In this document: positions 20,629 through 34,215 of the stretch, in pieces
Numbering within the stretch: position 1 is the stretch's first letter
Layout: every line of letters begins with the position of its first letter
Source: Marchantia polymorpha subsp. ruderalis
Taxonomy: Eukaryota; Streptophyta; Marchantiopsida; Marchantiales; Marchantiaceae
DNA length: 64,000 bases
NCBI GenBank assembly: GCA_037833965.1
Contig: AP031351.1
Location: forward strand, 15,822,501-15,886,500
Direction of reading: 5' to 3'
Translations under genes and position numbers: made by a program
The notes under the pieces: model-generated
What the model was told of the DNA's origin: nothing
The model's input: only the letters and a program-made list of their open reading frames with translations
Databases searched by the model: none

Positions 20629-22614
20629 CTGTCCAGAAGCACAATCAGGTGTCAAGTCAATCAGAATCTACTACCTAGGAACAGACATAAGAAACAAACC
20701 AAAGAAACACGTAAAGCACGTAGTTCTTTTATGATACACATCCCGTATACATAAACAACGAAGAGGGACTGAGATTCAAAAACATTGAAGCCCTACAGTA
20801 TTCTTAAGATCCCACATTGACTAGAATGAGTACAATGTGTAAGTTAGGAAAAACAAACAGATAGATTAACTAAGAAACTGGAAGAACAGTGTGAACTGGT
20901 ATGAAGGTACCCAGGGAGGGATGTAGCTTCCTTCGGTACTTAACAGAAACCGAGAAGCTAGGGTCAACGCAGAAAGTGAGCGTGTATCTATCCGCCCCCG
21001 CAATCCAATCCGCGAACCTTAATAATTAGTAATTCCTGTCATGGCCTTGAGGCCACAGAAGGCTCGCCTTGGCTGAGTCATGCTAGTAGTAACAGAAAAG
21101 GAAGAGTAAGATGGGATGCAAAGAGGTGGAAGAGGGAATACTATTTGAGATTAGAAAGCGTCCCTCTCTTGACACGATTTCATCCCAATGAGGTTCATTC
21201 GGAGCTTCCAGGTGTCAAACAAAGCCTTTCACTACCTCCTCAACACAAAAAAATTGCTGGCAACGAGAAACTTCAAAACAACCACAGATTTAACAAACCT
21301 ACTCCGTCGAGTGGACAATGTAGGAAATATGCATTGACACAGATTAATATTGACTGGTAGAAAGACAAGCACATGTACCCATCCACAAGAAAACCCATCA
21401 TCGAGCGGTATGGATATTCTATGCTCTAAATATACTCACTAACCTTGGCTTAAGATACCACAAGCTTGGCCCATACAAGACCAACAATTAAGAACTCAAT
21501 TACCTCCCATTATTGTCTTTGACCACAGGTATGGAATGATTTTCACAACCAAGACCTCCGGTTATCTCCCGGGAGTGGAACGGTAGACATGACAATTGGA
21601 CGATATACGTCTATATAACAGCGTCCACTCTGAGGTGTTGATAAGGTTGTCAAAATACAAAATAGAAAACGGAGGATATTTCAAAATACAACAACATCAT
21701 CAGAGACGAATTTACGGAGAAGAAGTTTGCCATGTTTAGGTGGAAAATACGATATCGAGAAGATCAGAGTAGACGTCACCTTACACAAACTTCTGAGACC
21801 CGCTCATTACCCCCAACTTGAACTTGGGTAAAGGAAGCGTAAGAGTTACTGACGAAACTCACATTTCTGCTGCTAGAGGGAAAAGGCTTGAATCGTTCTT
21901 CTCCGTGAGCTCGAGAAGGTGTGCAACACACTGTAAAGTTACATTGGTTACGATTAGGGCAACACAAAAAATGGCAAGTACCAATTTAGGTGTACAAAAG
22001 AACTGTGCACCTTCTATACATCCAAAAACTAAGAAGCTCCTCCCTGCTTTACATAAGCTTCGTCGCATCCAGACAACGAAGTCAGAGACGTTGCTTACCT
22101 TTACCGCATTGGCCACCATACCACTTGCAGGCTCTTCCGATAAAAATACACCCCTACAGAACACAGGAACAACACAAGAACATACTGAAAAAGGCATGGT
22201 CAGAACCTCAGCAAACACTAACAAAGCATGAAGATACGACTACCAAAACTTGGTTACATCAATACCATCAAAAGGGTTGACTCTAGGTTCTAGATTTGAA
22301 CGACACTACTAGATTTCATGCTAGCTAGATTGGATATACATGCTAACAATGCCAGCAATTGTATGAAAGGAGAGGCTCTTCACTCCCTCCCATAATAGAC
22401 ATTTTAGCACTTAGCTTAGTTTCACTATCAAAGGTTGTTTGGAAACTAACAGCTCTACACATCGACATGTTCGGAACGAGATAAAAGTGGATCTTCTTTC
22501 ACCTTATTGGAGCTAATAGAGATACTAAAGTAGCAGAATGTCGCTCGGGTCCCCCAATCACTGATTCTGAACTCGTCAAAGACGTGCATCGAGTGGAACG
22601 GTCCCCCTGCTTAC

Positions 22615-24161
22615 AGGAATTATTTGCTTTCCTTTCACGAGCAGGAGGAGCAGGAACAAGAGTTCCGTTTAGAGGCTCTTCAACCTCCTCAAGCCCTCGT
22701 TTCTTCGAGAAGACAGGTTTATGGCCAGTTAAAGGTGCCTCCACATGACAGTTGGCCGTTCCGATTTCCGTATTATTCTGAGCAAGGTAAAACGGTCTAC
22801 GATCAAAAGAAGTTTGTAATTACTCCAACCAATTTCTGCAATACGCCATATCAAACCATCGTAAATCAAACTACTCAGACCTTAAGCTTTCCAATCATGG
22901 TCTCAGTACCTGAGTTCGAAGGACACTTTTATCGTCCGTTGATTCATCGGCACCTAGACCTAGGAACCGTTGTCCAATTAAAGCCTCCAGATTATGGGCA
23001 TCTCTAACAGCCCTAAATTGCAGGGCATGCAACGAGAATCTTTCTGATCCTTGCCACACTAAAAGATGGGTAATCCAACGCGAGTCTTTATCAGAAGACA
23101 GAGCTAACACGACGTTACCATCTCCATCAATATCTTCAACCTTGACTTTGTCCCATATTTGTGCTGCAGGGCTTGACAGAGGAAATTCAAGCAAAGCTGG
23201 AATAACAGAAGAACACGGCAGACCCAAAAGTTGCAAGTTGGGCATGGGGCTTTTTACACGATGCAAAAATATGGTTCTCGACTTTCTCAATTCACCCCCA
23301 GTTGGAGTGAAGCAGGAACCTGATAAGCCAAACATCAAACAAAGTACTTCATCGTCAACATTTTGTAACTCTAATTCAGACTAACAACAGCAACACTGTC
23401 ATATTACAGAGAGAATATCTCGGAACTGAGTGATCATGACAATAACTATGTTTGGACATCACAACTGAATATGGAAAAACAGGGGAAACGTCTTAAGGTA
23501 CAACCTAGCTAGGCTGCAAGCTAGTAAAAGCCTCGACTCAGAGGTAAAATCAGCACAAACAATGCAGCAACAACGATCAGATATTTTGAGCCCCTTCTGT
23601 ATTTACTGCAAGCTTCACATTCTCTATAGAGATCTTCTAACCTGTGTTTATTCCGGGCGGAGCTTGACTGATAACAAGGCGCAGATCTCTCTCGGATGGT
23701 ACTACGTGCTTCAGAAGACTCTCGTCAATGACATCTCCCTTTTCCGCAACGCAAGCCCCGCTTCGCCATTCTTCCTTGATATGAAACTTTGACCCAGCGA
23801 GCCCTTTCACCGCAACTGCAGATAATTCAAGGTGAAAGTAGGCCAAATCCAACAAAAGATCGGTAGTGTAAATAGCGGCTAGTTTGTAAAAGGACGTCGA
23901 GATGTGAATACCACCCTGCACACAGAAGCCGGTCTGTCAGATCTTCCAAGGAAGATCAAATGTACTTCAACATGAGCTCCACGCTGTGTCCAATGTAACT
24001 TACAGTTGTGCCAGCGATGCAGACACAGGATGAATTAGCATCGTTGTCCGTACTGCTAACATCCAGAAACAATGCGTCACAATACTCCACGTCACTTCCT
24101 CTCGCATCAACCTTCGAGAAGGCGTCAAGGACCATCCTGTGGTATATGTCGGCAGAGCCAC
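22615..24161 (-). CDS. Unassigned multi-exon protein, four consecutive exons
   Basis: Four minus-strand exons with GT-AG borders and matching phases: 24161-24004, 23915-23642, 23319-22910 and 22738-22615. They encode a soluble protein with stretches such as YHRMVLDAFSKVDARG, FYKLAAIYTTDLLLDLAYF and VKVEDIDGDGNVVLALSSD. The last looks like a calcium-loop or FG-GAP-type beta-propeller strand. A lysine/arginine-rich segment (FSKKRGLEEVEEP) in the fourth exon may be a nuclear signal. I do not recognise the family. The exons run in the same direction as the FYR exons 2 kb downstream, and one long gene is possible. Nothing in the sequence indicates regulation. Confidence 0.55.
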
Positions 24162-24618
24162 CTGCACCCCTTTCAGAGAAAAAGGGAAAGTGAAGGACAA
24201 TTCATGTTATTTGTGCTTGACTTGTAAACGATTAAGTGAAGAGGCACTACAGAATTTCGTATGCAAGTTCCTGATAAAAATTAGAGGTTGGTCGAAACAT
24301 GGGTACTACTTCAAATGAAAACCATTTGAAGCAGAATTGGAGATAGAAGGATATGTAATTTTGCCTGCAAATGGAATCAGCCAGTCCTGGTAATGGATTC
24401 CACAGGCAGCCTCTTCCTTCCGATAGGTTCCATATTCAGCCTCTTCCGCCGACAATGAGTGACCCCTAGCCTTAGGGTTTATACAAAAATTGGTCGAGGA
24501 TGATTAGGAAAAGACTAACTTGCTAAAAGCATATTCCATAAACATTCAGCAATGTGCATGCCACAAAACATTCTGGAAAGGATCTGATTGAAATGAAATG
24601 CACAACAGATAAACTTAC

Positions 24619-25341
24619 CGGTTTTGAGACATCATCACGAGAAGCCTGATTCGAGGGGTTTGTGGCGTCCTCTTTAGTTCCGCGACACTCGTATTGGGCG
24701 ATGTTGTGATGTTCTCTGATGAAAAACTCGGAAATTTCTTCTTTGCTTGCATCTTGGCATTTTCATCTTCTCTTTCATAGGGTTGGAAAAACCTCTGTAC
24801 TGCCTCTTGTATAGAAGATTCAACATTTTGAATCTCTTGCTCGGTTACCTTCCATTGTAGAAAACCCTTAGCTATCTGCATAATGCAGACCACTTAATTA
24901 GAAAGCAATTGAGATAGTTGGATCAGGGTAAGAGTATATGTCCATCAAGACCATCATAATAGGAGGAAATCACAGAAATGAAGCATTCGTGACTCCTAGC
25001 TACCACCCACTTTTTGTATGGGAGGTACCACCTGGAAGCAAGTTTTGGCACAACAATTCATCTCCTGCTTGGAGGACAAACTTACAGGCTTTTCTGTGAT
25101 CATCTTCTGCTGGCTAGTCAAAGAAAAGACACTGCAATAATGTTCTGGATTTCACGATATGCATTCATCTTCTCTCTTGAAAAATTTGAAAAAGGTGGTG
25201 AAAAAAATCTGAAGACGAGGAATTGTAAGTAAACTGCACTTAAGTACTCCAAAGTTCACGTACTGATTCAAGAGACTGTTGACCGGGATCCCAACTCGTG
25301 ATAGTGTGAACTTGATTTCCAGTGCCTCCAAGAACGGATAA
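24619..25341 (-). CDS. Candidate upstream exons of the unassigned gene
   Basis: Two exon-like segments with consensus borders. 25341-25264 (26 codons, containing LSVLGGTGNQVHTITSWD) reads like a beta-propeller blade. 24875-24619 (about 85 codons, containing KVTEQEIQNVESSIQEAV) is predicted helical. Their phase does not join directly to the exon at 24,161, so at least one exon between is missing from this model; a coding-like stretch lies at about 24,370-24,470. Confidence 0.4.
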
Positions 25342-27317
25342 CTGCAGTGAAAAATGCCTATCAAGTTGAGATATTCGAGATAACCAGTAGGAACTAGAAG
25401 AACTCAACGTCTATCCACTAAGAACATCACGCTGGCTAGGTGTGACACCACACTGGAGATCGGTTTCGCAATGAAATCTAGTGAACAATCGATGGACAGA
25501 ACTCAAAGACTATGAACCAACCATACCTTGCCGCCTTGAGGTTGTGATAGAAGTAAGCGTGCATAGCCCAACAAACCTTCTGTAAGGACGATGGGAAGAA
25601 TTAATAACCATGAAATAGCTAACAGTAAATCAGTCCAACGTACTGCACTTTTCCAGAAGGTCTACATGTGTATTCATTGCTTCTACGTTTGTAAATTGTC
25701 AACAGCCTCAGTGTGCCCTCTTCGAAAACCTTTTTCTCCTACAGTTTGTACGCAAGAGGTTTTAATTCACTTGCTGACCGTCTAGAAGAGATATGGAAAT
25801 CCGAGTTCAAATGTTCAATTCCGCACAATCATATTGCAACATTTGACAGATATAGCGACGATCACTCGACTGCCCAGTGCAGAGAGTCACGATAGCACAG
25901 ATCAGAGAATGACTCTCTCACTCATTCCCGAGGAATTCCAAGAGTAGTGGGCTCTGACTTCCTACTTTTACATAACCTTGAGAAAAAACCCTCAGCTTTG
26001 GAGAGACCGATCCGGATTCAGACTATTAATTGAATTCATGACAAATAACTACTTGTCGGACGTAATAACCTGTAATTTGACAAAGGGGTCCACCCTAGGA
26101 TTACAGCCTCCAACAACCAAAATCCTGGATTTTATATGCCCTTCGAGTAAGAAAATTTCTTCCTTATGAAAATTAAGTAGATCGTTCGAAACTTTCTATG
26201 GACGAAGTGCGCAGATAACAAGCTATTGCATAATCGTGCAAGCTTGCATAATAGCCTCGTTCTTCTACTACCTACACGCTCCAAGTATCTACGACATTGA
26301 CCAATTAGGTAGCATGACGTAACTCTATGTAAACGCACCAATGGCGCAAGTACTGCTCAGTTTTTTTAATGAGTGAATGGATGCCAAAGTGGATACAATG
26401 GAGAAGTCTGGCATAAATAGCAGTTTCTCGGCATCTCCATGAGTCTTGGGAAAAGTAAATGGTGTGGATTTTCCTAGAATGTCTCCACCATGAGGCCCTT
26501 GAATCTATCGCTATAGCTATTCTACAAGCTGAGCAAGTGAAGAGAAACTTATTCGTTGCAACAAGAATATGAACAAAGTTCTTCACCGAGGACACACTGA
26601 GGCTGTTTGAAAATATACATCAAGTGTCCCCAGTGACGCATGGTTGGGGCAGGTCTCCAACGTCGACGAGGAAGTGAAAGGCTGCACTGTGCAACATGCA
26701 CTTGATTCCCGAGAATGTGGTGTCGGCTTGATTTCAGCCATTATCGAATAAAGAGGAGAGTGGACCTCAACCGAAAGAACTTCCTGTAGTTCACTTCAGC
26801 TTGGACAAGTAAAACCTCTCAAATTAGCCACGTGAATGCCCACAATGCTGCCAGAATGTTTAAGCTGGTCCCCGAAAGGCTAATCAAGAATCAAAAACGT
26901 GTAGCGAATTTTAGTGGCCATTTTCACTTGGTCAACAAGCTAACATCCAACACTCAACACTGTGAGAGCCGCGTATGAAATCGGGGGTTGAAGAGAATGG
27001 AACGGTATACGATCAGCTATCACTGATCTTATTCCACTTTTACGTTCCAAGGGTGAGAAAAGTCTGACAACAGTGTACCAAAAATAGCTGGACTTGTGAC
27101 GTAAAAGGGATCGACAGACTACTACTTCGAACTAAGTGATAGTATCGGTGCAGTTTGTTCAGTATGGGAAAAATTTGTGCAAAGTAAAGTTGGAGCTCAA
27201 TTCTGTACACACAGTAAGGAGCTGATCTGTTCCTAGCCCAGGAAGTAGACCACGTATGCCAGGTACGATATCTAATGCGTGCATGATCCTCTGGGAGGTT
27301 TGAAAAGCACAATTGAC

Positions 27318-27444
27318 CTGGGGAAGCAAAAGAGGCCGAAGAAGCAGCCGCTGGAGGAGCAGAGGACGACCCAACTTGCGGAAGCAAAAGCACCAAAGTC
27401 CTCGCCGCAGGACCTTTCATCCCGGCCAGCGCTGAGGCCACCAT
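27318..27444 (-). CDS. Candidate first exon of the minus-strand gene
   Basis: ATG at 27,444 opens a 42-codon frame rich in Ala, Ser and Leu (MVASALAGMKGPAARTL...) that ends at a consensus donor (CCCAG|GTCAAT). It sits at the edge of a GC-rich region at 27,450-28,310, as expected for a promoter-proximal exon. The Ala/Ser-rich start could be an organelle-targeting or disordered N-terminus. No link to the downstream exons can be proved here. Confidence 0.35.
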
Positions 27445-27449
27445 GTGCA

Positions 27450-28310
27450 ATCAAGCGAGCTATCGAGGATGGCGTTCACGCTCACGCGAAGAACAAACCC
27501 TAAGGACGGAATGCGAGCTGGACGGGCACTCTGCGCCCGAGCGTGCGCGAGCGCGTGTGGCTCGACCTTATCTCGGGCTACAGAAACAACGCAGGACGTC
27601 GAGTGTCGAGAAGAAGACGATGAAGAAGAGGCGCGGAAGCGCACGTATCCGAGTCCAGCATCGGCGTCATCATCGGTGCTGCTGGCTCCTGCGTCGCATC
27701 GACCGCATGGCCAGCGTCGACCTGCCCATGTCTTGCAGCACGACGACGACCCTCCGCCCTTGTACCGAGAGTTCCTCTACGGCCCGGCATGCTCCCGCGA
27801 GCTCTTGGGCGGCTTTTCTTCGTACAAACCACCTGCCGGTCCTTGCCCCGCAGTTCTTGTACATCGAGACTTTTGTGCTCTGCGGAGAGCGTGCTGCCGA
27901 TGACGTCGGAGTTCCTCTACATTCGCGGACGTTCTTGTACCGCATCCATGTTTTCATCCAGGTCCCTCCCTGCTTTGTCCAGCTGGACGCGGCCACTGCT
28001 GACAACTCTCCTCCGCTCTCATGTCTTGTACATGCACTCGTCGGTCGTTGCGTTCGTTCTCTCTCCCTCTCAACCGGAGGGCCTTCATTAATGCGCCCCC
28101 ATCTGGCTGTCCGGCCGATCTTCGAGCCCTTCTCGATGCGCAGCCTCCTCCGAGCTCATGCGCTTTTTTCTTCTTTTGGCCGAGGGCCTGCGTGCAGCCG
28201 TCGAGCGCGCGCATGCAAGGGCCAGACCCAGTTCACGCACTGCTTGCTTCACCCCTTCACCTTGCACACCTTGCCATGCCCGTTAGGACATGAGATGTGT
28301 CCATAATATC
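27450..28310. promoter_or_regulatory. GC-rich region, probable promoter
   Basis: About 860 bases are clearly richer in GC and CpG than the AT-rich DNA on both sides. Overlapping open frames occur on both strands (up to 287 codons), as chance predicts in such composition; none has a recognisable domain. It lies directly upstream of the candidate minus-strand first exon. A plus-strand transcript starting here is possible but not supported. Confidence 0.4.
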
Positions 28311-28319
28311 TATGGTCGT

Positions 28320-29380
28320 ACCATTTCGTTGCAGTGCTCCGGTCTTGCCTTTCTTCAACTCGTCGAGCATGCGTCGATCCTGTTCTCGAAAGAACAAGTT
28401 TTCGCGTGCGCGTGATTTTTCTCTATTCAACTGCTCGTTTCGAGATTGTGGATGAGGAGCATGTCTCTATATGACGCCACGACTATCGATTACTCTTGCT
28501 AGTTAAATTCCAGTGTCTTGCCTTTAGAAAAAACCAAGAATTTGTACCATCCTTTTCACATCTCTCAAATCTGCTAAAAATATGATAGTATGTATTGTGT
28601 ATATGACATGGCTTGCAATTCAAATATGTAACCATTATTTGAAAGTTTCATAGTTATGTTGTTTCACCAGTTAACATTATTTAGCATAGAAGTAAGACAA
28701 AAACTCATTGATATGTAACACTCATTGCATTCGTTGAGTACATGTTCAAAATATAAATTTGGATTATTTTATGACTCTAGTAAGTCAGTCAACTTTGAAA
28801 CATGTGATATAAAAAACAAGTGTACTGTTATATGTACAATATATATTTCTTTCTTTCTTATTAATTATTTATTGGTATTTACATGTTTTGAATTCATTAT
28901 AATGGTTGAAAATGTTTTGAATATACTTGAAAGGTATATATTTTATTCAATTTCATATATCCATATGCATGAAATTCAAACTATCATCATAATAAAGAGG
29001 TTTTTTTCATTATGTTGATTTTGTCACAATTGTGACATAAAACTGAAAGATAAATTTTCATGATATATTCTATATATTTTTAATTTTCCACATATTACTA
29101 TTAAACTTCAATATTTAAAAACATGTTAAGCATATGTTAAAATGTATATACTCTTCATCATTTATTTGATTGCAACATATTTTCAATAATTTATTTTTAA
29201 TCAAGATACAATGTCAACTTCATTCTTTCATCATTGCATATACATTGTGTATATGTAAAGAAAACTTCTTATATTATAATCTAAGCATGTAAATATATAT
29301 CATTCATAATTATTTTAAAATCAAATTGCAAAAGATATTGTAATTGTAAAATACAATATTTATTCATCATTCAATGACAC
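28320..29380. other. AT-rich interval without a gene
   Basis: Strongly AT-rich sequence with no frame carrying a recognisable motif. The composition resembles the copia/LINE wreckage at 10.4-15.6 kb. Confidence 0.5.
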
Positions 29381-29384
29381 AAGA

Positions 29385-29600
29385 GTATAATGTGGTTCAC
29401 CCTCAAGTGCTACATCCACGAGGGAATAACACTTGAGAGACTTCACTACTTCATGTGAAAACCTCTTAGTACACGCAGAAGCATCATAGTATATATACCC
29501 AACGTATGCAACCAAACTCAGCTATAAATAACTACACTTGAGGTTACTACTTAATCGGAGTTAACATCAACAATCTCCCCTTAATATCGCGTTAAAGAGT
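29385..29600. repeat. Dispersed repeat, possible copia LTR fragment
   Basis: Shares short blocks with 11,620-11,830 (CTACATCCAC, CAATCTC...CTTAA, GTTAAAG-like). Its end (CAATCTCCCCTTAA) recalls sequence found at the borders of plant copia LTRs. Old and partial. Confidence 0.35.
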
Positions 29601-29844
29601 CTCAGTAACCTCTCTAACTATATCATTACTCAACGGTAAGTTTTAAATGTAATCATAACACATGATCACTCATGGTTGTATTAGACGACTAAATTAAGGG
29701 AGTTAAGATTTGATGTGTACATGCTATAAGCAATGGAGAGTGGACACGTATGTAGAATGGATGGATTTTTTTATTTTTTTTTTACATGAATGTGATTTTT
29801 TAGGAAAAAAAAAAGTAAAAATTTTTACTCTGAAACTAAATTTA

Positions 29845-29960
29845 TTAAACCAAATTAGCCTAAATTAAATTTTTTGAAATTAAATTGGTCTAAATTAGCC
29901 TAAATGAACTTTATAAGGGGACTAGATTAGCCTAAATTAATGTTTTTGAATAGACTAAAT
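29845..29960. repeat. Short tandem repeat, unit about 37 bp
   Basis: Three imperfect units contain TAAATTAGCCTAAAT or close variants, near 29,850, 29,890 and 29,927. Confidence 0.6.
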
Positions 29961-30089
29961 TATAAGTATTTAGGTAATTTAGGCGGGAGACTATTATATC
30001 CATGCCTGCACATTGTACTTCTTCAAATGAAAGTTAACTAGAACTAAGTCATAGCTATAACTGGAGAGAATAATAATATATAAAGTTAA

Positions 30090-30330
30090 CTCAATAATCT
30101 CATTTAATTCGTGTTAAAGAATCTCAGTGACCAATCTAATCTATATTATTATTACCATAACAGAATAAAATAATAATATACATATGTACTCAACAATATA
30201 TCCTTAACTTGTGTTAAGGAATCTTATTAAAGTCTCTGAGCTATGTTATTATTCCCATAATATAATACAGTAATAACTCATGTGAGTTAATCTCAATAAA
30301 CTCTCTAACCTATATTATTATAGGTTTCAC
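30090..30330. repeat. Imperfect tandem repeat, unit about 85 bp
   Basis: Three diverged units each contain an 'AATCTC...CTTAA...GTGTTAA(A/G)GAATCT' block and a 'TATTATTATT(A/C)CCATAA' block. A related block lies at 29,565-29,640, so the array was probably once longer and is interrupted. Confidence 0.55.
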
Positions 30331-30339
30331 TTCTCCACC

Positions 30340-33300
30340 GAGCTAGTCGAAAGATCTAAGATAATGCTTAGCTCCTGTATGAAAAAGTGATTCAAAGCAA
30401 TGAAATTCGCCAGGACAGCATCGAGAATATTGATGAACATCTAACCATTCTTCACACAACTCTCTTCCTTGCCACCTTCCATAATCCGAACTCGCAGTTG
30501 AGGCTGGAAAGGATGTTGATCAACATCCTTTCCATTTCCGCAGATCACGGCTTTTCTATTCATTGTCGAGGGACTTGACTGCAACTTAGATTCGTATTTT
30601 CCTTTCTTCAACATTATAGGTTAAATTGCACACCATAGAGTCTCGAAAACAAATATGATGATCTTTTTGTGAAACAATAAGAAAACTCGCTCGTCCGAGT
30701 CTTAAAGATACATCAATTGTCATCGCTGACGTGCATCCGCAACATACTTCTTGTGCAAGAGTTGAGTAGGTTTCATGGTGCATCATTGTGGAATTCATCT
30801 TACATTTCCTCGGCACAGTGCTTAGATTCCTCTAGAAGTTCCATGACTCTCCGATGAGTGGAACGTGATTGAATCTCAAATCTCTCTTGGGGTACTCAAA
30901 GTCTTGTTGATTCAGAATTGGAGCCTAGTGTATACGCAAAGATCTCCAAAATATTGTCAATTCTGAATTTTCACAAACTTCCTTACAGTTTTTGATACTA
31001 CTAAGATTTCACCAACTCAAATTTTATTAGTTCGACCAATAAAATTACAGATCGAACTACTGTGAAAATGTGCTTACAGTTTACTCTCATCTCTCGCCTC
31101 GAACTTCTTTCGAAGAAACACCAAACACCTCAAATTGTAGAGTACACTTTGTCTGGAACAGAAAGTTTTTGTTTTGAACTCTTGTACAACTCAAACTGTC
31201 CTCCACTTTCTGAATTTCAAATTTCAAATTTTGAAAAAAGCTCTTGAAATTTTAAATTATGGATTTTGAATTTCATTATCCCAAAAGTATGGGAGGCGTT
31301 TGATTTTCCATGGCTTTCTTGGTTTGTGAATCTTCTTGATCAGTTCCGTTTGTACCATCGAGAAGGGGGTCGACCAGTACTCTCTGGGCGAGCAGATTCT
31401 CCCCACCATGAAGTCCTCTCTGTAAGTGTACGCTACTCAGCTCTACTCCTTTGGCAATTTGGCCTGTTTGATCGGACCTAGTTCCGAGGAGACCAAGAGG
31501 AAGCATTAGGGTATATATACCTCTTGGTCCGATCTTTGTATCTGATGCTTTGGAGTCTTGTGTCCCTGCGTGTTGACAATGGGCCCTAGCTAGTAAATTG
31601 TAGGCTCGTCTTTTGCGTTTGGAATGAGTTTTGAGCAAGCATGTACCAGATCAATTGGTGTGTTTCTAAAATTTGCGTGGAAATCAATACCTAGAGAGTA
31701 CGTCATGACAAGGATGCCCCTGGTTTATTTGGATAGGTGAGGAGCAAAGATGATAAGGCATGAATTTGATTAAAAGCTTAAATGATGGTGTTTTTACAAG
31801 TCATTTAAGTATGAGTGAGGAGAAAAAAGACAAACCGCAGCTTTTACGTTTACACAAAACCAGTCCGTGTCAATGACGACCTTCTCTTCTCTAGCTGTAC
31901 GTGAGTGCTTCCTTAGAAACCAACGTCAAAAACCAGGTTATGTTGAGATGGAAAACGTTGTGATACTTAGAACTAGCGCACTCAGTGTCTTATAAGTGAC
32001 ATGTCGTTCGATGTCTTTTAGATTGAGGCATTTTCTTCTCACAAATATGAGTTTTTCCAACCAGATGTGAATTCATGACTGTATGACATGTAAACTTATG
32101 ACTTTAATCACAAAAGTCTCTAGAACGCTTACATATTTCTATTTATCTTATGTCAAAATCTTTTGTAATTTTGTACGAAGATATACAAAGAATCATACTA
32201 AAACATATAATTGTTTCAGTCTTGACTAAACTATTATTGCTTCAACAATCACACCTCTCATTAAATTAATTATGTCTTTTCATGTGAGCACTTGAAAGTT
32301 AATCATGTAAGTACTCAACTTGAACATTGTGCGAATAGCGAGTAGATGAGCACTTTAATGGAATCATGATCCATTCGCTTGATTCGGCTGTAATGTGAAT
32401 AAAAATCAAATTCGAAACACCTGAATGATTTCTAGCGATGGGAGCAAGACAGATGTTATTAAAAAAAAATCTATAACTTGAGAGTAGTATGTGAGTGAAG
32501 GACAACGCTAAGAAAATAGTGAAATAATCGAGTGCAAATACTCAGCAAAATGAATCTGAAGAGAATAGTTTTAGTGCCCACAAGAGAATACTTAAAGAAT
32601 GTTTGTAGTTTCATCGATTATATTCTCAAGGTATTCGAGTTACTTTGATGCAAGTCTTTGGTAGAGAATATTCTGAAATTTGAGAAGAGAATGACAATAC
32701 ATTCGATTATTTAAAATTTTTTTTTTCAAAGAATTTAAATAATAATAATAATAAATTACATGTTGAACTAAAAAATGTAGATTTTTTTTTGGAAAATAAT
32801 GAATAATTAAAAGTGAATTCTACTGTAGTTACAATAGGTCGCTTCAATTTCCCACTAACTATGAGAAGTGTCGAGTACAGAATCATTAGGAGACATACAC
32901 TGTTAGGGGAAAGTGTGGCTGCGAGTAATGCAGACTAACCCAAATGAGTATACAGGGGCGATTGACCGTCTGCCCAGTGAAGGAAATGGACTCCCCTGGA
33001 CAGATATATTTCTCAGAGCTCACGAGTGCAGAAATTGTGAACGTTAGATTCAACCAGCAAAAGAACTGATTTTTTTAAGAGGATGATCGATGTAGAACAT
33101 GAACTCTTTGATTTCAACTCCTCATGCGCTTTTTAAAATGCTCAGCAGTAAGTTCAAACTCTTCTTTACATACTCTATCCCTGGGGCGACTCTCTTTCTC
33201 TCTCTATTACCAACAGCAGTTTGGAATCATCCACAGGTGAAGCCCGCACCGTAAAGGCCCAGACGTTTCCCGTGGATAGCCGAAGGCTTCGGAAAAAGTC

Positions 33301-34215
33301 GACACTGTTATGAGTGTGGCAGTGAGCAGCATGCGAAGTGACACCCAAGTTTCCCACAGGACAGGACAAATTCTTGCCGTGGTTAAAAATGTCGACCTTC
33401 GACACGGACGGAGTTCTCGGCCTGCCTCATAAGATGGTGAAGAGACGCCCGTGTATAAATTAAAATCGGTTTGAATCTTCCCTGTAAATAATTTCCACAT
33501 TCCCGTAAATATTGAGTCACAAGCCTGGGCAAGCTCAAAACTGCTCCAGATTTTTCATCGGTAACATGCAGACGCCGGTAGCAAAACAGATGAGTCTTCT
33601 TCGTGCCGAGACGTAAAGTGGTGAACAAGCTCTTATATTCATGTCCATACATTTCATCAGTCAAGGAAATCACATTTGCGTAAGCAGTGAGCCACAGAGA
33701 CATCCCGTGACATTCTTTAGAAGCCAAAGAGCAATGCCAAAATTGTGCCAGCATCGGCTACCCTGGCGAAGCTGTCTTGGTTTGTCATCGGGCAGTGTAC
33801 ATGGGCGGCGTCGTTTAACTGACAGGAAAAAAAGTTGCTCGCAACAATCATGGACTCCGTAAACGTACATTACGATTGGTCCTAGAGCGATATTCGCACT
33901 AAAAGGATATACAAAACTTCTCTTTCAGTCATTCCACGATCACATTGACATCGTAACCATCTGGCTAGATCAGTGATCACTGAACCCACATGCTTCTGTC
34001 AAGCACTTGGGCAAGGAAGGCCGCTCATGTAAAGCCGAGAAAACTCTGCCTTTCCTTTTCCATATCCGCAGGCCTACAAATTCACGAAGAACTGATTGAA
34101 CAAACCAGCGTCTCGGACATGAAAAAACAAAGAATCGGTTCCCCGGGTAAACTACCTACTGTTAACAAAAATCTATCTAAGCTATTCAGAGAGGAAAATG
34201 GCTGACAGTTTGCCA
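30340..34215. other. Interval without a supported gene
   Basis: AT-rich, with an (AAT)n run near 32,740. A 123-codon minus-strand frame at 33,383-33,754 and its neighbours overlap in several frames without a recognisable domain. They lie downstream of PSAT and could be part of a gene I cannot resolve. Confidence 0.4.

Noticed and set aside
27443..28306. 287-codon plus-strand frame
   Set aside because: Composition-driven open frame in a GC-rich promoter-like region, with overlapping alternatives and no known domain.
33175..33405. Possible mismatch-repair (MLH/PMS) exon because of a GYPRE-like stretch
   Set aside because: The resemblance to the FGFRGEAL motif is too weak and the flanking residues do not fit.
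33383..33754. 123-codon minus-strand frame downstream of PSAT
   Set aside because: Overlapping frames of similar length compete, and no domain or splice-consistent extension was found.
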